Shown piece by piece: positions 1 through 9,056 of a stretch of 64,000 nt of DNA; the first letter of the stretch is position 1, and each line of letters begins with the position of its first letter. The stretch spans positions 182,427 to 246,426 of the forward strand of contig DIEX01000032.1 of the NCBI GenBank assembly GCA_002418835.1. The letters run 5' to 3'. The translations under genes and the position numbers were made by a program. The notes under the pieces are model-generated. The model was not told where the DNA came from and made no database searches. It saw only the letters and a program-made list of their open reading frames with translations. The stretch is from Spirochaetia bacterium UBA5763 (GTDB lineage Bacteria > Spirochaetota > UBA4802 > UBA5550).

Positions 1-1
1 G

Positions 2-292
2 GCAAGAACCCTGTTTGAACGGGCTAACGGCATTGACCCTGAGTTCTATGTGTCATATAATGATTTGGGGATTGCTCTCATGAAATTAGGTAAATATGGA
101 GATGCTAACGCGGCTTTTTCTGTTGCCTACGCGATAAATCCTGATTCGGCTGAAATTAATAATAATATGGCTTACTCCCTCTACAAGATGGAGAAAAAAA
201 ATGAGGCCCTGCATTATATTAAGAAAGCCATGGAGCTTGCCTCAGGTAATGAATCAATTAAAACTCTTGCTCAGAAAATTGAAAATAAATAA
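2..292 (+). CDS. TPR-repeat protein, C-terminal part (5' end outside window)
   Basis: The reading frame is open from base 2, so the gene starts upstream of the window; a GTG at 50 is probably internal, because the frame before it also encodes plausible TPR sequence (ARTLFERANGIDPEFYVSYN). Two tetratricopeptide-like helix pairs are visible: YNDLGIALMKLGKYGDANAAF and AEINNNMAYSLYKMEKKNEAL, with the usual Leu/Gly/Tyr/Ala and terminal Pro spacing. TPRs act as protein-binding scaffolds; no specific partner can be read here. It ends 15 nt before the aminotransferase gene and is probably cotranscribed with it. Confidence 0.8.
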   Translation, partial: ARTLFERANGIDPEFYVSYNDLGIALMKLGKYGDANAAFSVAYAINPDSAEINNNMAYSLYKMEKKNEALHYIKKAMELASGNESIKTLAQKIENK

Positions 293-307
293 TGCAGGTT
301 AATATAA

Positions 308-1489
308 ATGGCAATATCAGATAAAATCAGAGATTCAATAGAAAAATCCTCATGGATAAGAAGGATGTTTGAAGAGGGGACTAAACTTAAAGCAGAGTTC
401 GGCGCTGATAATGTTTACGATTTCAGTCTTGGTAATCCGGATCTTGAACCACCTGCGGAATTTTTTAATGTTCTCGAAAAAATATCATCATCACGTGTTA
501 CCGGAATTCATGGATATATGCCGAATTCAGGTTTTACAGATGTACGGAATAGTGTAGCAGAGAAGATAAAAAAAGAACATAAACTGGAGATAGGCGGAAA
601 TTCGGTAATAATGACATGCGGTGCCGCAGGCGGTATGAATATTATAATGAAGACCATCCTTGACCCGGGTGATGAAGTTATAGTTATCAAACCTTTTTTT
701 GCTGAGTATGGTTTCTACATTTCGAATCATCAGGGAGTAATGGTTCAGGTTGAATCATCGCCGGATTTTTCTATAAATATTGACAACATTAAAAAAGCAA
801 TAACAGATAAAACAAGGGGAGTGATTATAAACAGCCCGAACAATCCCACAGGAAAAATTTATTCAGAATCTGACATAGAAAACCTTGGGGCTCTTTTGTC
901 ATCAAAAACACCCTCCGGCAGGCCGATATTCCTGATTGCTGACGAGCCGTACAGGGAAATAGCCTATGACGGAAAAGCAGCTTCTCCGGTTCTGTCAAAA
1001 TATAAAAACGCGTTTGTAGTGAATTCCTATTCCAAGTCTTTATCTCTCCCCGGAGAGCGGATTGGATATGTAGCTGTTAACCCGCAGATGACAGACCATG
1101 ATCTTGTTTTAGGTGGATTAAACCTGTGCAACAGAATTCTCGGTTTTGTAAATGCTCCCGCATTAATGCAGAGGATTGTTGCACAGTTGAATGATGTTTC
1201 TGTTGCGGTGGATGTTTATAAAAATCGCCGGGATATATTCATCAAAGGATTAAGGGATGCCGGATATACTTTTACTGATCCTGAAGGCGCATTCTATCTA
1301 TTTGTAAAAACTCCTACTGATGATGACGTCAGTTTTGTTAGACACCTTCAGAAGTATAATATTCTGGCAGTACCTGGAACCGGCTTCGGCGGTCCCGGTT
1401 ATTTCAGGCTTGCTTATTGTGTTTCTGAAAAAATTATTGAAAGGGCAATTCCGAAATTTAAAGAGGCATTGAGTACCTATAAAGGGTGA
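308..1489 (+). CDS. PLP-dependent class I/II aminotransferase (aspartate aminotransferase-like)
   Basis: The 393-residue protein has the length and motif order of fold-type I aminotransferases. SPNNPTG lies at about residues 176-182, the cofactor-contacting ADEPY has its Asp near residue 212, and SYSKSLSLPGERIGY carries the Schiff-base lysine at K243. A C-terminal FRLAYC supplies the carboxylate-binding Arg. Such enzymes move amino groups between an amino acid and a 2-oxo acid in the cytosol. The best guess is an AspB-type enzyme, but substrate cannot be told from these motifs. The ATG follows a weak AGG. The stop abuts the convergent membrane-protein gene with no gap. Confidence 0.88.
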   Translation: MAISDKIRDSIEKSSWIRRMFEEGTKLKAEFGADNVYDFSLGNPDLEPPAEFFNVLEKISSSRVTGIHGYMPNSGFTDVRNSVAEKIKKEHKLEIGGNSVIMTCGAAGGMNIIMKTILDPGDEVIVIKPFFAEYGFYISNHQGVMVQVESSPDFSINIDNIKKAITDKTRGVIINSPNNPTGKIYSESDIENLGALLSSKTPSGRPIFLIADEPYREIAYDGKAASPVLSKYKNAFVVNSYSKSLSLPGERIGYVAVNPQMTDHDLVLGGLNLCNRILGFVNAPALMQRIVAQLNDVSVAVDVYKNRRDIFIKGLRDAGYTFTDPEGAFYLFVKTPTDDDVSFVRHLQKYNILAVPGTGFGGPGYFRLAYCVSEKIIERAIPKFKEALSTYKG

Positions 1490-4462
1490 TTATTCATCAT
1501 CCTTTATACGCGCTTTTAACGCTTTTTTATTCACAGGAATGGTTATATTCTCCCCCTGTTCATCATCAATCATGTTAGTCTTCGGACCCTCCTGGCCGCT
1601 ATACGGGAGGGTATTTATCTTTACATTTATATTTTCAAGAAGCAGCTGAAGCTTCCTGTCGTTAGGGTCCTGCTGAATTGCCTTTTCATAATTAATTTTA
1701 GCATCTTCATCTTTCCCGGTTTTTTCATAAGATATTCCAAGATACATGTAGAGAAGCGACGTGTTTACATTAAGCTTATTTGCTTTCTCAAGATAATCGA
1801 CGGCTTCTTTATACTTGTCATTGAAAAACATCAATGTTCCCATCTGGTAAAGAACCTGGGGGTTATCTTTCTGGAGCTTTAATGCTTTATCGAGGTATGT
1901 GAAAGCATTGTTCATATCCTGAAGTGTTATATATAGAAGTCCAAGTTTATAGTTTCCTTCAAAGTTATCTGTATCAATAGTAAGGATAGCCTGGTAGAGT
2001 TTTGCGGCTTCATCCCATTTTTTGTTTTTTTCAAGCCGAAGGGCTTCGCTCTGATAGTATTTATCTTTGAATGAGAGCTGGTCATTAACGTAGTTTTTTA
2101 TTGAATCATTATATGGGGCATATTTTTTAAGTTCAAAGATATTCTGAATCTCTTTATTATATTCATTAACAGATTCAGCATATTCAAGATTTTTAATAAT
2201 GGATAAAACTTTAGCATTTCTCTGTATAGCAGATTTCAGATCTGAATAAAATCTTAAATCTGAATCACTTATAGAAATCTTGAACCAGTCAGGTGTAAAC
2301 TTCAGATAATAATCAAGGAGTGCAGCGGGGAGAAGCATGTGACCGCTTTCATTAACCGGGCGCTGGTTTGCTGAAAGCATATTCATCAGTGTATTAAGCT
2401 CAGAGTAGAGAATATTATTAAGGCAGTGAAAATCATTATAGAAGATTCCCCCTGCACCGGTATTTTCGGAATATAGGGGAGCTATTCTTTTAAGTGATTC
2501 AGCGTTTATTTTCAGGGAATCCTGATTGCCGGATGATAAAACAAGGAGTATATCCGAGAAGAGATACACAGTGTGAAACCTGAATTTATTACTGAGCTGA
2601 CTAAGTGAATTTTTAAGCATTTCATCACTTGCAAATTTCATGTCAAAGATAACAGCGTAAACGCCCTCTTCTGACATCTGCTTTTTTATAAGATCATAAT
2701 ATTCTGAGGAAGACTTGAAAGAGTGAATTGTCTGATCCGGTATATTCGGTGAATCAAGGATCAGATGAAATTTCTTTTTATTAGCCAGAAGAAAATTAAG
2801 AAGCTCCTGCTGTAAAGGGGAGTATAACTGATTTCCTGATATGGGGAGCCGGTTGTTGTCAATAAGTTTAGAAGAAAGTGTATCTATACAAAGCATCTCC
2901 GGCATAAGTGAGTATACCGGATTGCGGAAAAATTTCTGGTTGCTGTCAATAACAAGAGTGGAAGTATTCTCCTTTGCATAAAGTGCTGCTGCCGCAGCTC
3001 CCCGTTTCAGATTTTTAATATTGCTGTCTGACAGGTAGAAAGCAGGATTTCCGTAAATTTTGATTACCCCTTTTTCAGAAATATAGGGCAGGTTAAAGTT
3101 TGTTTTCTGAAGCAGTTCGAAATTCTCACTGCGGGTGAAAAAGGGTTTATCTGATAAAGGTATCTTAAAATAAAGATGCAGCAGCAGTACAGCAGGTATA
3201 AAGACAAGAGTGAAAACAAAATAGGCAAATTTTTTCAGAGGATTAATTTTAAGGTTAAAAAGAAATATCCCCGGAATCAGAATATTGAGAATTGCAATTA
3301 TATACAGAATTATATAAAAAAGAATATTTGTATACTGGAGAAAAGATATAGATAGAATAACAGGAATAGGAAGAATATAAAGAGAGAAATTGATTATATT
3401 ATATCGTTTTTTATGATCATATTTAGAGAGAATATTCTCAAAGGTCTGCCTTAAAGAAAATCCGTAAATTGCCGGGGGAGCAGCGGCAATTGCATAAGCA
3501 GTTGTCAGTGAAATTTTATCTGAAAAATAAAATAACAGGAAGAGGTAAGCCAGAAAAATCACAGGGAAGAGCATTTCGCTGTATACATACCAGAAAGAGG
3601 GTTTCTTCAGTTTCCCGGCAAAATATCCCGCTGCCATTGCAAGAAAAACAACTGAAACATATATCTGTCCGTGAAAATAGTTGTTTCCATAAAATTTTAC
3701 CAGTACCAGATGCCCCAGAAAAATATAGGTTATAATATATGTAAAATTCAGATAAGTATAAAAAAGATCATCTCTTTGAACCTGATCATCCGGTTCAATA
3801 ACAGCATCATCAAGATACTGTTTTGCAAAAAGCGGCTCAGGGTTAAATTTCTTATTAATAAAAATCATAATAAGAAAAAGCAAAAGAGTAAGCACCGGGA
3901 AAAACGGCATGATTTGATTAATATGAAAAGAAAAGAAAAAACTCTGGGATGCAATAATCAATCCTGCAGAGATGGAAAGGAGCATAGATAAAATATAGTT
4001 GGATAAAAGGTTTTTTTCATCCAGAAAGTCACCGGTGGAGATGTTAAGAAAATAACTGTTAAGAACTCCGCTGAAGAATCCGGGAAGAATAATCATTAAA
4101 GCAGCCAGGTATCTGTTATAGATATATATGTTCAGATTTGAAAGGAGGTCATTAAACATAATTCCTTTTAAAAAGTAGAACGAAACTGCGGTGCTGAAAA
4201 GAAGAGCGAAAATTATATTTATAATAATTGATTTTTTAAGGAGTGAGTAGAAAAATCTGCCGGATATATTCCCCGCGAAAAAAGAGATAATTGCAATTAT
4301 CAGAACAATAGATGTAACAGGATAATAAGTAAGATACTGTTTATATGTAAGTATGATATCAGTTATCTGCAGAATAAGTATAAAAAAAGTTAAAAAAACC
4401 GAGACAGGGATCAGCCATCTTTTTGATGTATCCTGATAACTGAATTTTTTAATGTTGCTCAT
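1490..4462 (-). CDS. Large polytopic membrane protein with degenerate spermidine-synthase-like region and C-terminal TPRs
   Basis: This 990-residue protein has about a dozen hydrophobic segments in its first ~440 residues. A soluble region (about 470-740) follows, then two or three TPRs (about 800-930) and a short polar tail. The soluble part resembles the aminopropyltransferase-like domain of membrane-fused spermidine-synthase homologues. Visible are a FHLILDSPNIPD strand, a YYDLIKKQMSEEGVYAV helix-strand unit, and ANQRPVNESG where that family has an NTDDRP-like motif. The glycine-rich nucleotide-binding loop is not recognisable (VIDSNQKFF instead), so catalysis is doubtful. It is monocistronic and diverges from the TPR gene at 4708. 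Fold assignment is inference from motif order. Confidence 0.7.
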   Translation of the reverse strand: MSNIKKFSYQDTSKRWLIPVSVFLTFFILILQITDIILTYKQYLTYYPVTSIVLIIAIISFFAGNISGRFFYSLLKKSIIINIIFALLFSTAVSFYFLKGIMFNDLLSNLNIYIYNRYLAALMIILPGFFSGVLNSYFLNISTGDFLDEKNLLSNYILSMLLSISAGLIIASQSFFFSFHINQIMPFFPVLTLLLFLIMIFINKKFNPEPLFAKQYLDDAVIEPDDQVQRDDLFYTYLNFTYIITYIFLGHLVLVKFYGNNYFHGQIYVSVVFLAMAAGYFAGKLKKPSFWYVYSEMLFPVIFLAYLFLLFYFSDKISLTTAYAIAAAPPAIYGFSLRQTFENILSKYDHKKRYNIINFSLYILPIPVILSISFLQYTNILFYIILYIIAILNILIPGIFLFNLKINPLKKFAYFVFTLVFIPAVLLLHLYFKIPLSDKPFFTRSENFELLQKTNFNLPYISEKGVIKIYGNPAFYLSDSNIKNLKRGAAAAALYAKENTSTLVIDSNQKFFRNPVYSLMPEMLCIDTLSSKLIDNNRLPISGNQLYSPLQQELLNFLLANKKKFHLILDSPNIPDQTIHSFKSSSEYYDLIKKQMSEEGVYAVIFDMKFASDEMLKNSLSQLSNKFRFHTVYLFSDILLVLSSGNQDSLKINAESLKRIAPLYSENTGAGGIFYNDFHCLNNILYSELNTLMNMLSANQRPVNESGHMLLPAALLDYYLKFTPDWFKISISDSDLRFYSDLKSAIQRNAKVLSIIKNLEYAESVNEYNKEIQNIFELKKYAPYNDSIKNYVNDQLSFKDKYYQSEALRLEKNKKWDEAAKLYQAILTIDTDNFEGNYKLGLLYITLQDMNNAFTYLDKALKLQKDNPQVLYQMGTLMFFNDKYKEAVDYLEKANKLNVNTSLLYMYLGISYEKTGKDEDAKINYEKAIQQDPNDRKLQLLLENINVKINTLPYSGQEGPKTNMIDDEQGENITIPVNKKALKARIKDDE

Positions 4463-4707
4463 TAAAAAGGACTCCTTGTAATCATGTTATGGCAATTTTT
4501 AAAAACTTAAAAGTCATTTTATAAGGGATAAAATTATAAAAAAAGAACTTTTTTTTAAAAACAGAAATAATGAGTTATCCCTTTCATTTCTCTGAATAAT
4601 ATACAAAAGCATCATTCCGGCAGTTATTTCTAATTAACATTTATTTCCTTATAATTATGAACCCGGAAAAAACCGATAATAATTATAATTTCAAAAGGCC
4701 CGGCATA

Positions 4708-6015
4708 ATGATTAGCAAAAAATTAAAGTATACACTTGTAGTATCGGCCGTTATTCTTTTTTTACCGATAATTAATCATGCTCAGACAGAATCGGATGAT
4801 TTTAAAACTGCATATAATTCACGGAATTATGCAAAATCTCTTGAACTGATAAATATTAAGCTGAATGAATATTATTTAAAAAAAGTTGATGATAGGCGTA
4901 TTCCGGAACAGATGATTTCTATTCTCAATGTAGGTGAAAAAACCGATCTGATAGAACTTTTCAGAAAAAGAAAAGAAAAGGGATTTCTGATTGAGGATAA
5001 TGCAGAAATGTCTGAACTGCATTTATATGCTGCAAGGTCTCTCTCCGCATTGAATAAAAAACGGGATGCTCTGAACAATTATATCCAGTCATTAAGATTT
5101 TCGAAGTATGAGGATATGAAGGACGATATAGTCTATTATGAGATATCCGGTATTTTTAAAACAATGGATGGCGGGATCTATTTTAAAGGATATATAGATT
5201 CTCTGGAGCAGGCATATATTTTTAATAAAAACAATTATCAGTATTCACGGGAGCTTGGTCTTGCCCTGTTCAGAACTGAAGATAAAAAAAAGGCAGCATA
5301 TCATCTCGAAAGATTTGTGCAGCAGTCAGGAGAAACGCCTGATCCGGATATCTATCTGAAGCTTGCGAGTCTGTATGAATCAATTAAAAAATATATGGAA
5401 GCTGAAAAGAACTATAATGAGTACCTGAGGTATAAACCGGAAGAGGGGGGAGTTCATTATTCTCTGGGTTATCTTGCATATTTTCATACAGGTAACTATA
5501 CACTTGCAGAATCTTCTTTCAAAGCAGCATTGAGACTGCTGCGCGAAGATGATCTTTACAGAAGATCAAAATCCCTTGAATATCTTGCTGATATGTCATT
5601 CAGTAATCTTAAATATACAAGGAGTATTGAGCTGTATCAAAACGGGATAAAATACCAGAAAATGATCCAGGACCGGATTGAGCAGAAGAAAAATGAACTG
5701 GCTTCTATAAATCAGAAAATTATTGAGATGAAAAGTGAAGTAATATATAAGCAGGATTTTAATAATTTTGAAGAGTTTGAAATGCTGCAGGATGACCAGG
5801 GGAAAATAGAGACAGAAATAGATAATTTAAAGTATCAGTTCAGAAATATGAATCCCGGTAAAATACAATGGAATCTTGCGGAGATTTATACAAAAACAGG
5901 GAAATATGAAGACGCAATCAGGTATTACAGGGAAGCTGTATACTTTAATTATAATGCCAATCTTTCAAGGGATATGATTACAAAATTACAGTTGAAAATA
6001 AGAAGGGGCTATTAG
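4708..6015 (+). CDS. Secreted TPR-repeat protein
   Basis: An ATG at 4657 is in frame, but I choose 4708: it follows AAAGG by about 10 nt and gives a clean signal peptide (MISKKLKYTLVVSAVILFLP..., cleavage near NHAQ). The mature protein is helical with several TPR units, for example YMEAEKNYNEYLRYKPEEGG and GKYEDAIRYYREAVYFNYNA. Between them is a coiled-coil-like charged stretch around residues 320-380. It is probably periplasmic or envelope-associated scaffolding. No enzymatic motif is present. It ends 42 nt before yebC. Confidence 0.8.
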   Translation: MISKKLKYTLVVSAVILFLPIINHAQTESDDFKTAYNSRNYAKSLELINIKLNEYYLKKVDDRRIPEQMISILNVGEKTDLIELFRKRKEKGFLIEDNAEMSELHLYAARSLSALNKKRDALNNYIQSLRFSKYEDMKDDIVYYEISGIFKTMDGGIYFKGYIDSLEQAYIFNKNNYQYSRELGLALFRTEDKKKAAYHLERFVQQSGETPDPDIYLKLASLYESIKKYMEAEKNYNEYLRYKPEEGGVHYSLGYLAYFHTGNYTLAESSFKAALRLLREDDLYRRSKSLEYLADMSFSNLKYTRSIELYQNGIKYQKMIQDRIEQKKNELASINQKIIEMKSEVIYKQDFNNFEEFEMLQDDQGKIETEIDNLKYQFRNMNPGKIQWNLAEIYTKTGKYEDAIRYYREAVYFNYNANLSRDMITKLQLKIRRGY

Positions 6016-6057
6016 TATATTGCATCTAATACCAATCCGAATTTGTAAGGGGTTTCT

Positions 6058-6810
6058 ATGTCAGGACATAATAAATGGTCTACAATTAAGAGAAAAAAAG
6101 GGGCAGTTGATGCTAAAAGGGGTGCTCTTTTTACAAAGATTATAAGAGAGATAACAGTTGCCGCAAGAGCAGGCGGGGAGGATATCGATTCCAATCCAAG
6201 GCTCAGAACAGCTGTATTAAAAGCAAAAGCTTCAAATATGCCTAATGATAATATCGACAGAGCTATTAAAAAAGGGGCAGGTAATATTGAGGGCGCTGTG
6301 TATGAAGAGGTGCGCTATGAAGGTTACGGACCTGGCGGAGTAGCTATTATGGTTGATTGTATTACTGATAACAAAAACCGTACAACTCCGGAGATAAGGG
6401 CAATCTTCGGCAAAAATGGCGGTAATCTTGGTGAAAGCGGCTCGGTAAATTATCTTTTTGATAGAAAAGGCCTGATTATTATTGAAGCCGGCAAAGTAAC
6501 TGAAGATGAAATCATGGAGATGCTCCTTGATTTTGACGTTGAAGATGTGAAAACAGAGGACGGGAATATTGTTATAACAACCAGTCCTGATGGTTATAAT
6601 GAAGTTTCAGATTTTCTTGTGAAGAAAGAATACACCCTGATTGAGAATCAGCTTACATATATTGCCAAAACATCAGTTCCGCTTGATGAGAAAAAAGCAG
6701 GTCAGTGTATGAGAATTATCGAGCTTCTCGAGGATCAGGACGACGCTCAGGAAGTTTATTCAAACTATGATATCTCTGATGAAATAATGCTTAAAATAAG
6801 CGAGCAGTAG
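6058..6810 (+). CDS. yebC: YebC/PmpR-family protein
   Basis: The N terminus MSGHNKWSTIKRKKGAVDAK is the hallmark of the YebC/TACO1 family, and the 250-residue length is standard. The internal RYEGYGPGGVAIMVD and the GESGSVNYLFDRKG strand are family-typical. Members have been described as DNA-binding regulators and, more recently, as translation factors that help ribosomes on difficult sequences, so the cytosolic role is not settled. As in many bacteria it sits directly before ruvC, here overlapping it by one base (TAGTG). The two are clearly cotranscribed. Confidence 0.95.
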   Translation: MSGHNKWSTIKRKKGAVDAKRGALFTKIIREITVAARAGGEDIDSNPRLRTAVLKAKASNMPNDNIDRAIKKGAGNIEGAVYEEVRYEGYGPGGVAIMVDCITDNKNRTTPEIRAIFGKNGGNLGESGSVNYLFDRKGLIIIEAGKVTEDEIMEMLLDFDVEDVKTEDGNIVITTSPDGYNEVSDFLVKKEYTLIENQLTYIAKTSVPLDEKKAGQCMRIIELLEDQDDAQEVYSNYDISDEIMLKISEQ

Positions 6811-7301
6811 TGATAATTCTTGGAATTGATCCCGGTTATGATATTTTAGGATGGTCGGTGATTAACGATAAATTTAAAGTATTCAATTACGGAATTATCA
6901 AAACATCACCCTCTGATCCGGTTGAAGCAAGGCTCCTGAACATACACAGGAGCCTTGATGCTATTATAGATGAATACCGGCCTGACTGCGCCTCTGTGGA
7001 AAAACTTTTTTTTCAGAAAAACAGCAAAACAGTGATGAATGTTGCAGCGGCAATAGGTGTTGTTATGCTTACACTTAAACTTAAGGAAATCCCTTTTTTT
7101 GAATATACTCCAACCCAGATAAAAAATTCAATTACAGGTTTCGGCAAAGCGGAGAAGGGCCAGGTTGAATTTATGATAAAGAAGATACTGAATCTTGATG
7201 AAATTAAGGGCCCCGATGACGCAGCAGATGCCCTTTCAATAGCAGTATGCCATTCCCTCTGCAGAAAGCCTGAGGCACGGGCCGCAGGCTTCTGTAAATA
7301 A
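6810..7301 (+). CDS. ruvC: Holliday junction endonuclease RuvC
   Basis: RuvC is a dimeric, metal-dependent nuclease that cuts Holliday junctions symmetrically at the end of homologous recombination. At 163 residues it has the usual length. The four acidic active-site residues fall where expected: D7 in GIDPGYD, E64 in SVEKLFF, and D137 and D140 in PDDAADALSIAVCH. The start is a GTG overlapping the yebC stop codon. No ruvA or ruvB is nearby, so the RuvAB partner must be encoded elsewhere. It is convergent with the beta-CASP nuclease gene, with 8 nt between stops. Confidence 0.95.
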   Translation: MIILGIDPGYDILGWSVINDKFKVFNYGIIKTSPSDPVEARLLNIHRSLDAIIDEYRPDCASVEKLFFQKNSKTVMNVAAAIGVVMLTLKLKEIPFFEYTPTQIKNSITGFGKAEKGQVEFMIKKILNLDEIKGPDDAADALSIAVCHSLCRKPEARAAGFCK

Positions 7302-7309
7302 TAGATGTA

Positions 7310-8917
7310 CTAAAGCTCGTCGATTATTACAGCGAGCATCTCCTTGGCATCGTTAATATCCTCCTGAAGTCTTTTAATATCCGCGAGCCTGTTTTCTGAT
7401 TTAGCCTTGCTGTATTTCGAAATCAGAATATTAATGCTGCTGGTCAGTGCTTCTATCTGACTGTCAACAGGGAGATATTTTTCATCCGATTCAGATCCGT
7501 AAGAGGCGAATTCAGAATGCATTGTGTCAAGGTCAACAATCTCTCCCCAGTGAGGAGCGTAGGAAGTAAGACCAAGCTCCCGGGTAACATGTTTAGCAAA
7601 GCTTTCAGATGATTCCTCCTCACCGTGAACAACAAAGACTTTTGCTTTAGGATTACCGTTTGTTTTCAGCCAGTCAGTTAATCCGTTCATATCAGCGTGG
7701 GCAGAGAAGCCGCCAAGTGTATGTATATTCGCATTAACAGCAATGTCCTCGCCGTAAATTTTTACCTGTTTTGCACCTTCGACTATCCGGCGGCCTAAAG
7801 TCCCCTCTGCCTGGTAGCCCACAAAGATAACGCTGGATTCAGGACGGTACAGGTTGTTCTGAAGATGATATTGAATCCTTCCGGCATTGCACATTCCGCT
7901 TGCGGAGATTATGATTGCGCCACCTTTTTCTTTAGAAAGGAGCTTTGACTCATCCGATGACTTTGTAAATTTAAGATTTGGAAAATCAAGGGGGTTGTCA
8001 CCGGAATTAAGCAATTTAATCATATCCTCATCAAAGCACTGAGGGTTACTTCTGAATATTTCAGTGGCTGAAATAGCAAGAGGTGAATCGATATATACAG
8101 GTATTCTCGGTAACTCACCACTTTTAAACAGTCTGTTGAGATCATAAATGATCTCCTGTGTACGTTCAACAGCGAAAGCGGGGATAACAATATTCCCCTT
8201 TTTTTTAATTGAGTCCAGAAGAATCTCTTTGAATTCTTTATATGTATCTTCTTTGCTTTTATGGAGCCGGTTTCCATAAGTGGATTCGATTAGTACTATG
8301 TCCGCTTCTTCAAGGGTCTCCGGGTCTTTTATAATTGCCTGATCTTTAGTTCCGATGTCACCGGAAAATACAATCTTGGTTTTTTTACCCTTTTCAGCAA
8401 CCCACATCTCAATAAATGATGAGCCCAGAATGTGGCCCGCATCCCTGAATCTTACTTCCACGCGGGGGTGAATCTGTACGATCTCACCATAGTTGACAGG
8501 AACAAAATTATCTATACTGTTATCCGCATCTTCCACTGTGTAGAGTGGTTCAACCTGTGGCCTTCCAAGTTTTTTATTACGCTTGTTTATCCATTTGATG
8601 TCATTTTCCTGAATGTGGGCGCTGTCAGGAAGCATGACTGAGCATAGGTCAACAGTGGCTTTTGTCGCGTAAATATTTCCATAAAACCCGCCTTTTACGA
8701 GTTTCGGAATGAGCCCGCTATGGTCTATATGAGCGTGAGTAAGAAGCATACAATCAATCTTAGGGGGAGCATAAATAAGACCAAGCTGGTTTCTTTGGGT
8801 CAGCTCCTGTTTACCCTGAAACATACCGCAGTCGATCATGATAGTAAAATCCTGATCTTTTATAATATATGATGAACCCGTAACTGTTCGTGCACCGCCG
8901 ACAAATTCAATTTTCAT
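7310..8917 (-). CDS. Metallo-beta-lactamase/beta-CASP RNA-processing exonuclease (YSH1-like)
   Basis: The 535-residue protein begins with a metallo-beta-lactamase fold: HAHIDH at residues 61-66 supplies zinc ligands, and VFSGDIGTKD adds the next ligand region. A beta-CASP domain follows (IVIPAFAVERTQEIIY, then FSAHADMNGL and FVVHGEEES). This order matches CPSF73/YSH1-type bacterial nucleases that act on RNA; DNA processing is less likely. The C-terminal ~70 residues are a charged helical extension. GAGGGG precedes the ATG at good distance. It is distinct from the RNase J at 51023. Confidence 0.88.
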   Translation of the reverse strand: MKIEFVGGARTVTGSSYIIKDQDFTIMIDCGMFQGKQELTQRNQLGLIYAPPKIDCMLLTHAHIDHSGLIPKLVKGGFYGNIYATKATVDLCSVMLPDSAHIQENDIKWINKRNKKLGRPQVEPLYTVEDADNSIDNFVPVNYGEIVQIHPRVEVRFRDAGHILGSSFIEMWVAEKGKKTKIVFSGDIGTKDQAIIKDPETLEEADIVLIESTYGNRLHKSKEDTYKEFKEILLDSIKKKGNIVIPAFAVERTQEIIYDLNRLFKSGELPRIPVYIDSPLAISATEIFRSNPQCFDEDMIKLLNSGDNPLDFPNLKFTKSSDESKLLSKEKGGAIIISASGMCNAGRIQYHLQNNLYRPESSVIFVGYQAEGTLGRRIVEGAKQVKIYGEDIAVNANIHTLGGFSAHADMNGLTDWLKTNGNPKAKVFVVHGEEESSESFAKHVTRELGLTSYAPHWGEIVDLDTMHSEFASYGSESDEKYLPVDSQIEALTSSINILISKYSKAKSENRLADIKRLQEDINDAKEMLAVIIDEL

Positions 8918-9056
8918 TGGAATCCCCTCTTTATCTATATATTTCTGTTATTAATAAATATAAGTATTATTGTGATAAGGAGTGTTAATTTTTTCCATCA
9001 TAATTTTATAAAGAGAGAGTTAATAACGTCAGATCAGCATTAGCATTTTATTTTTA

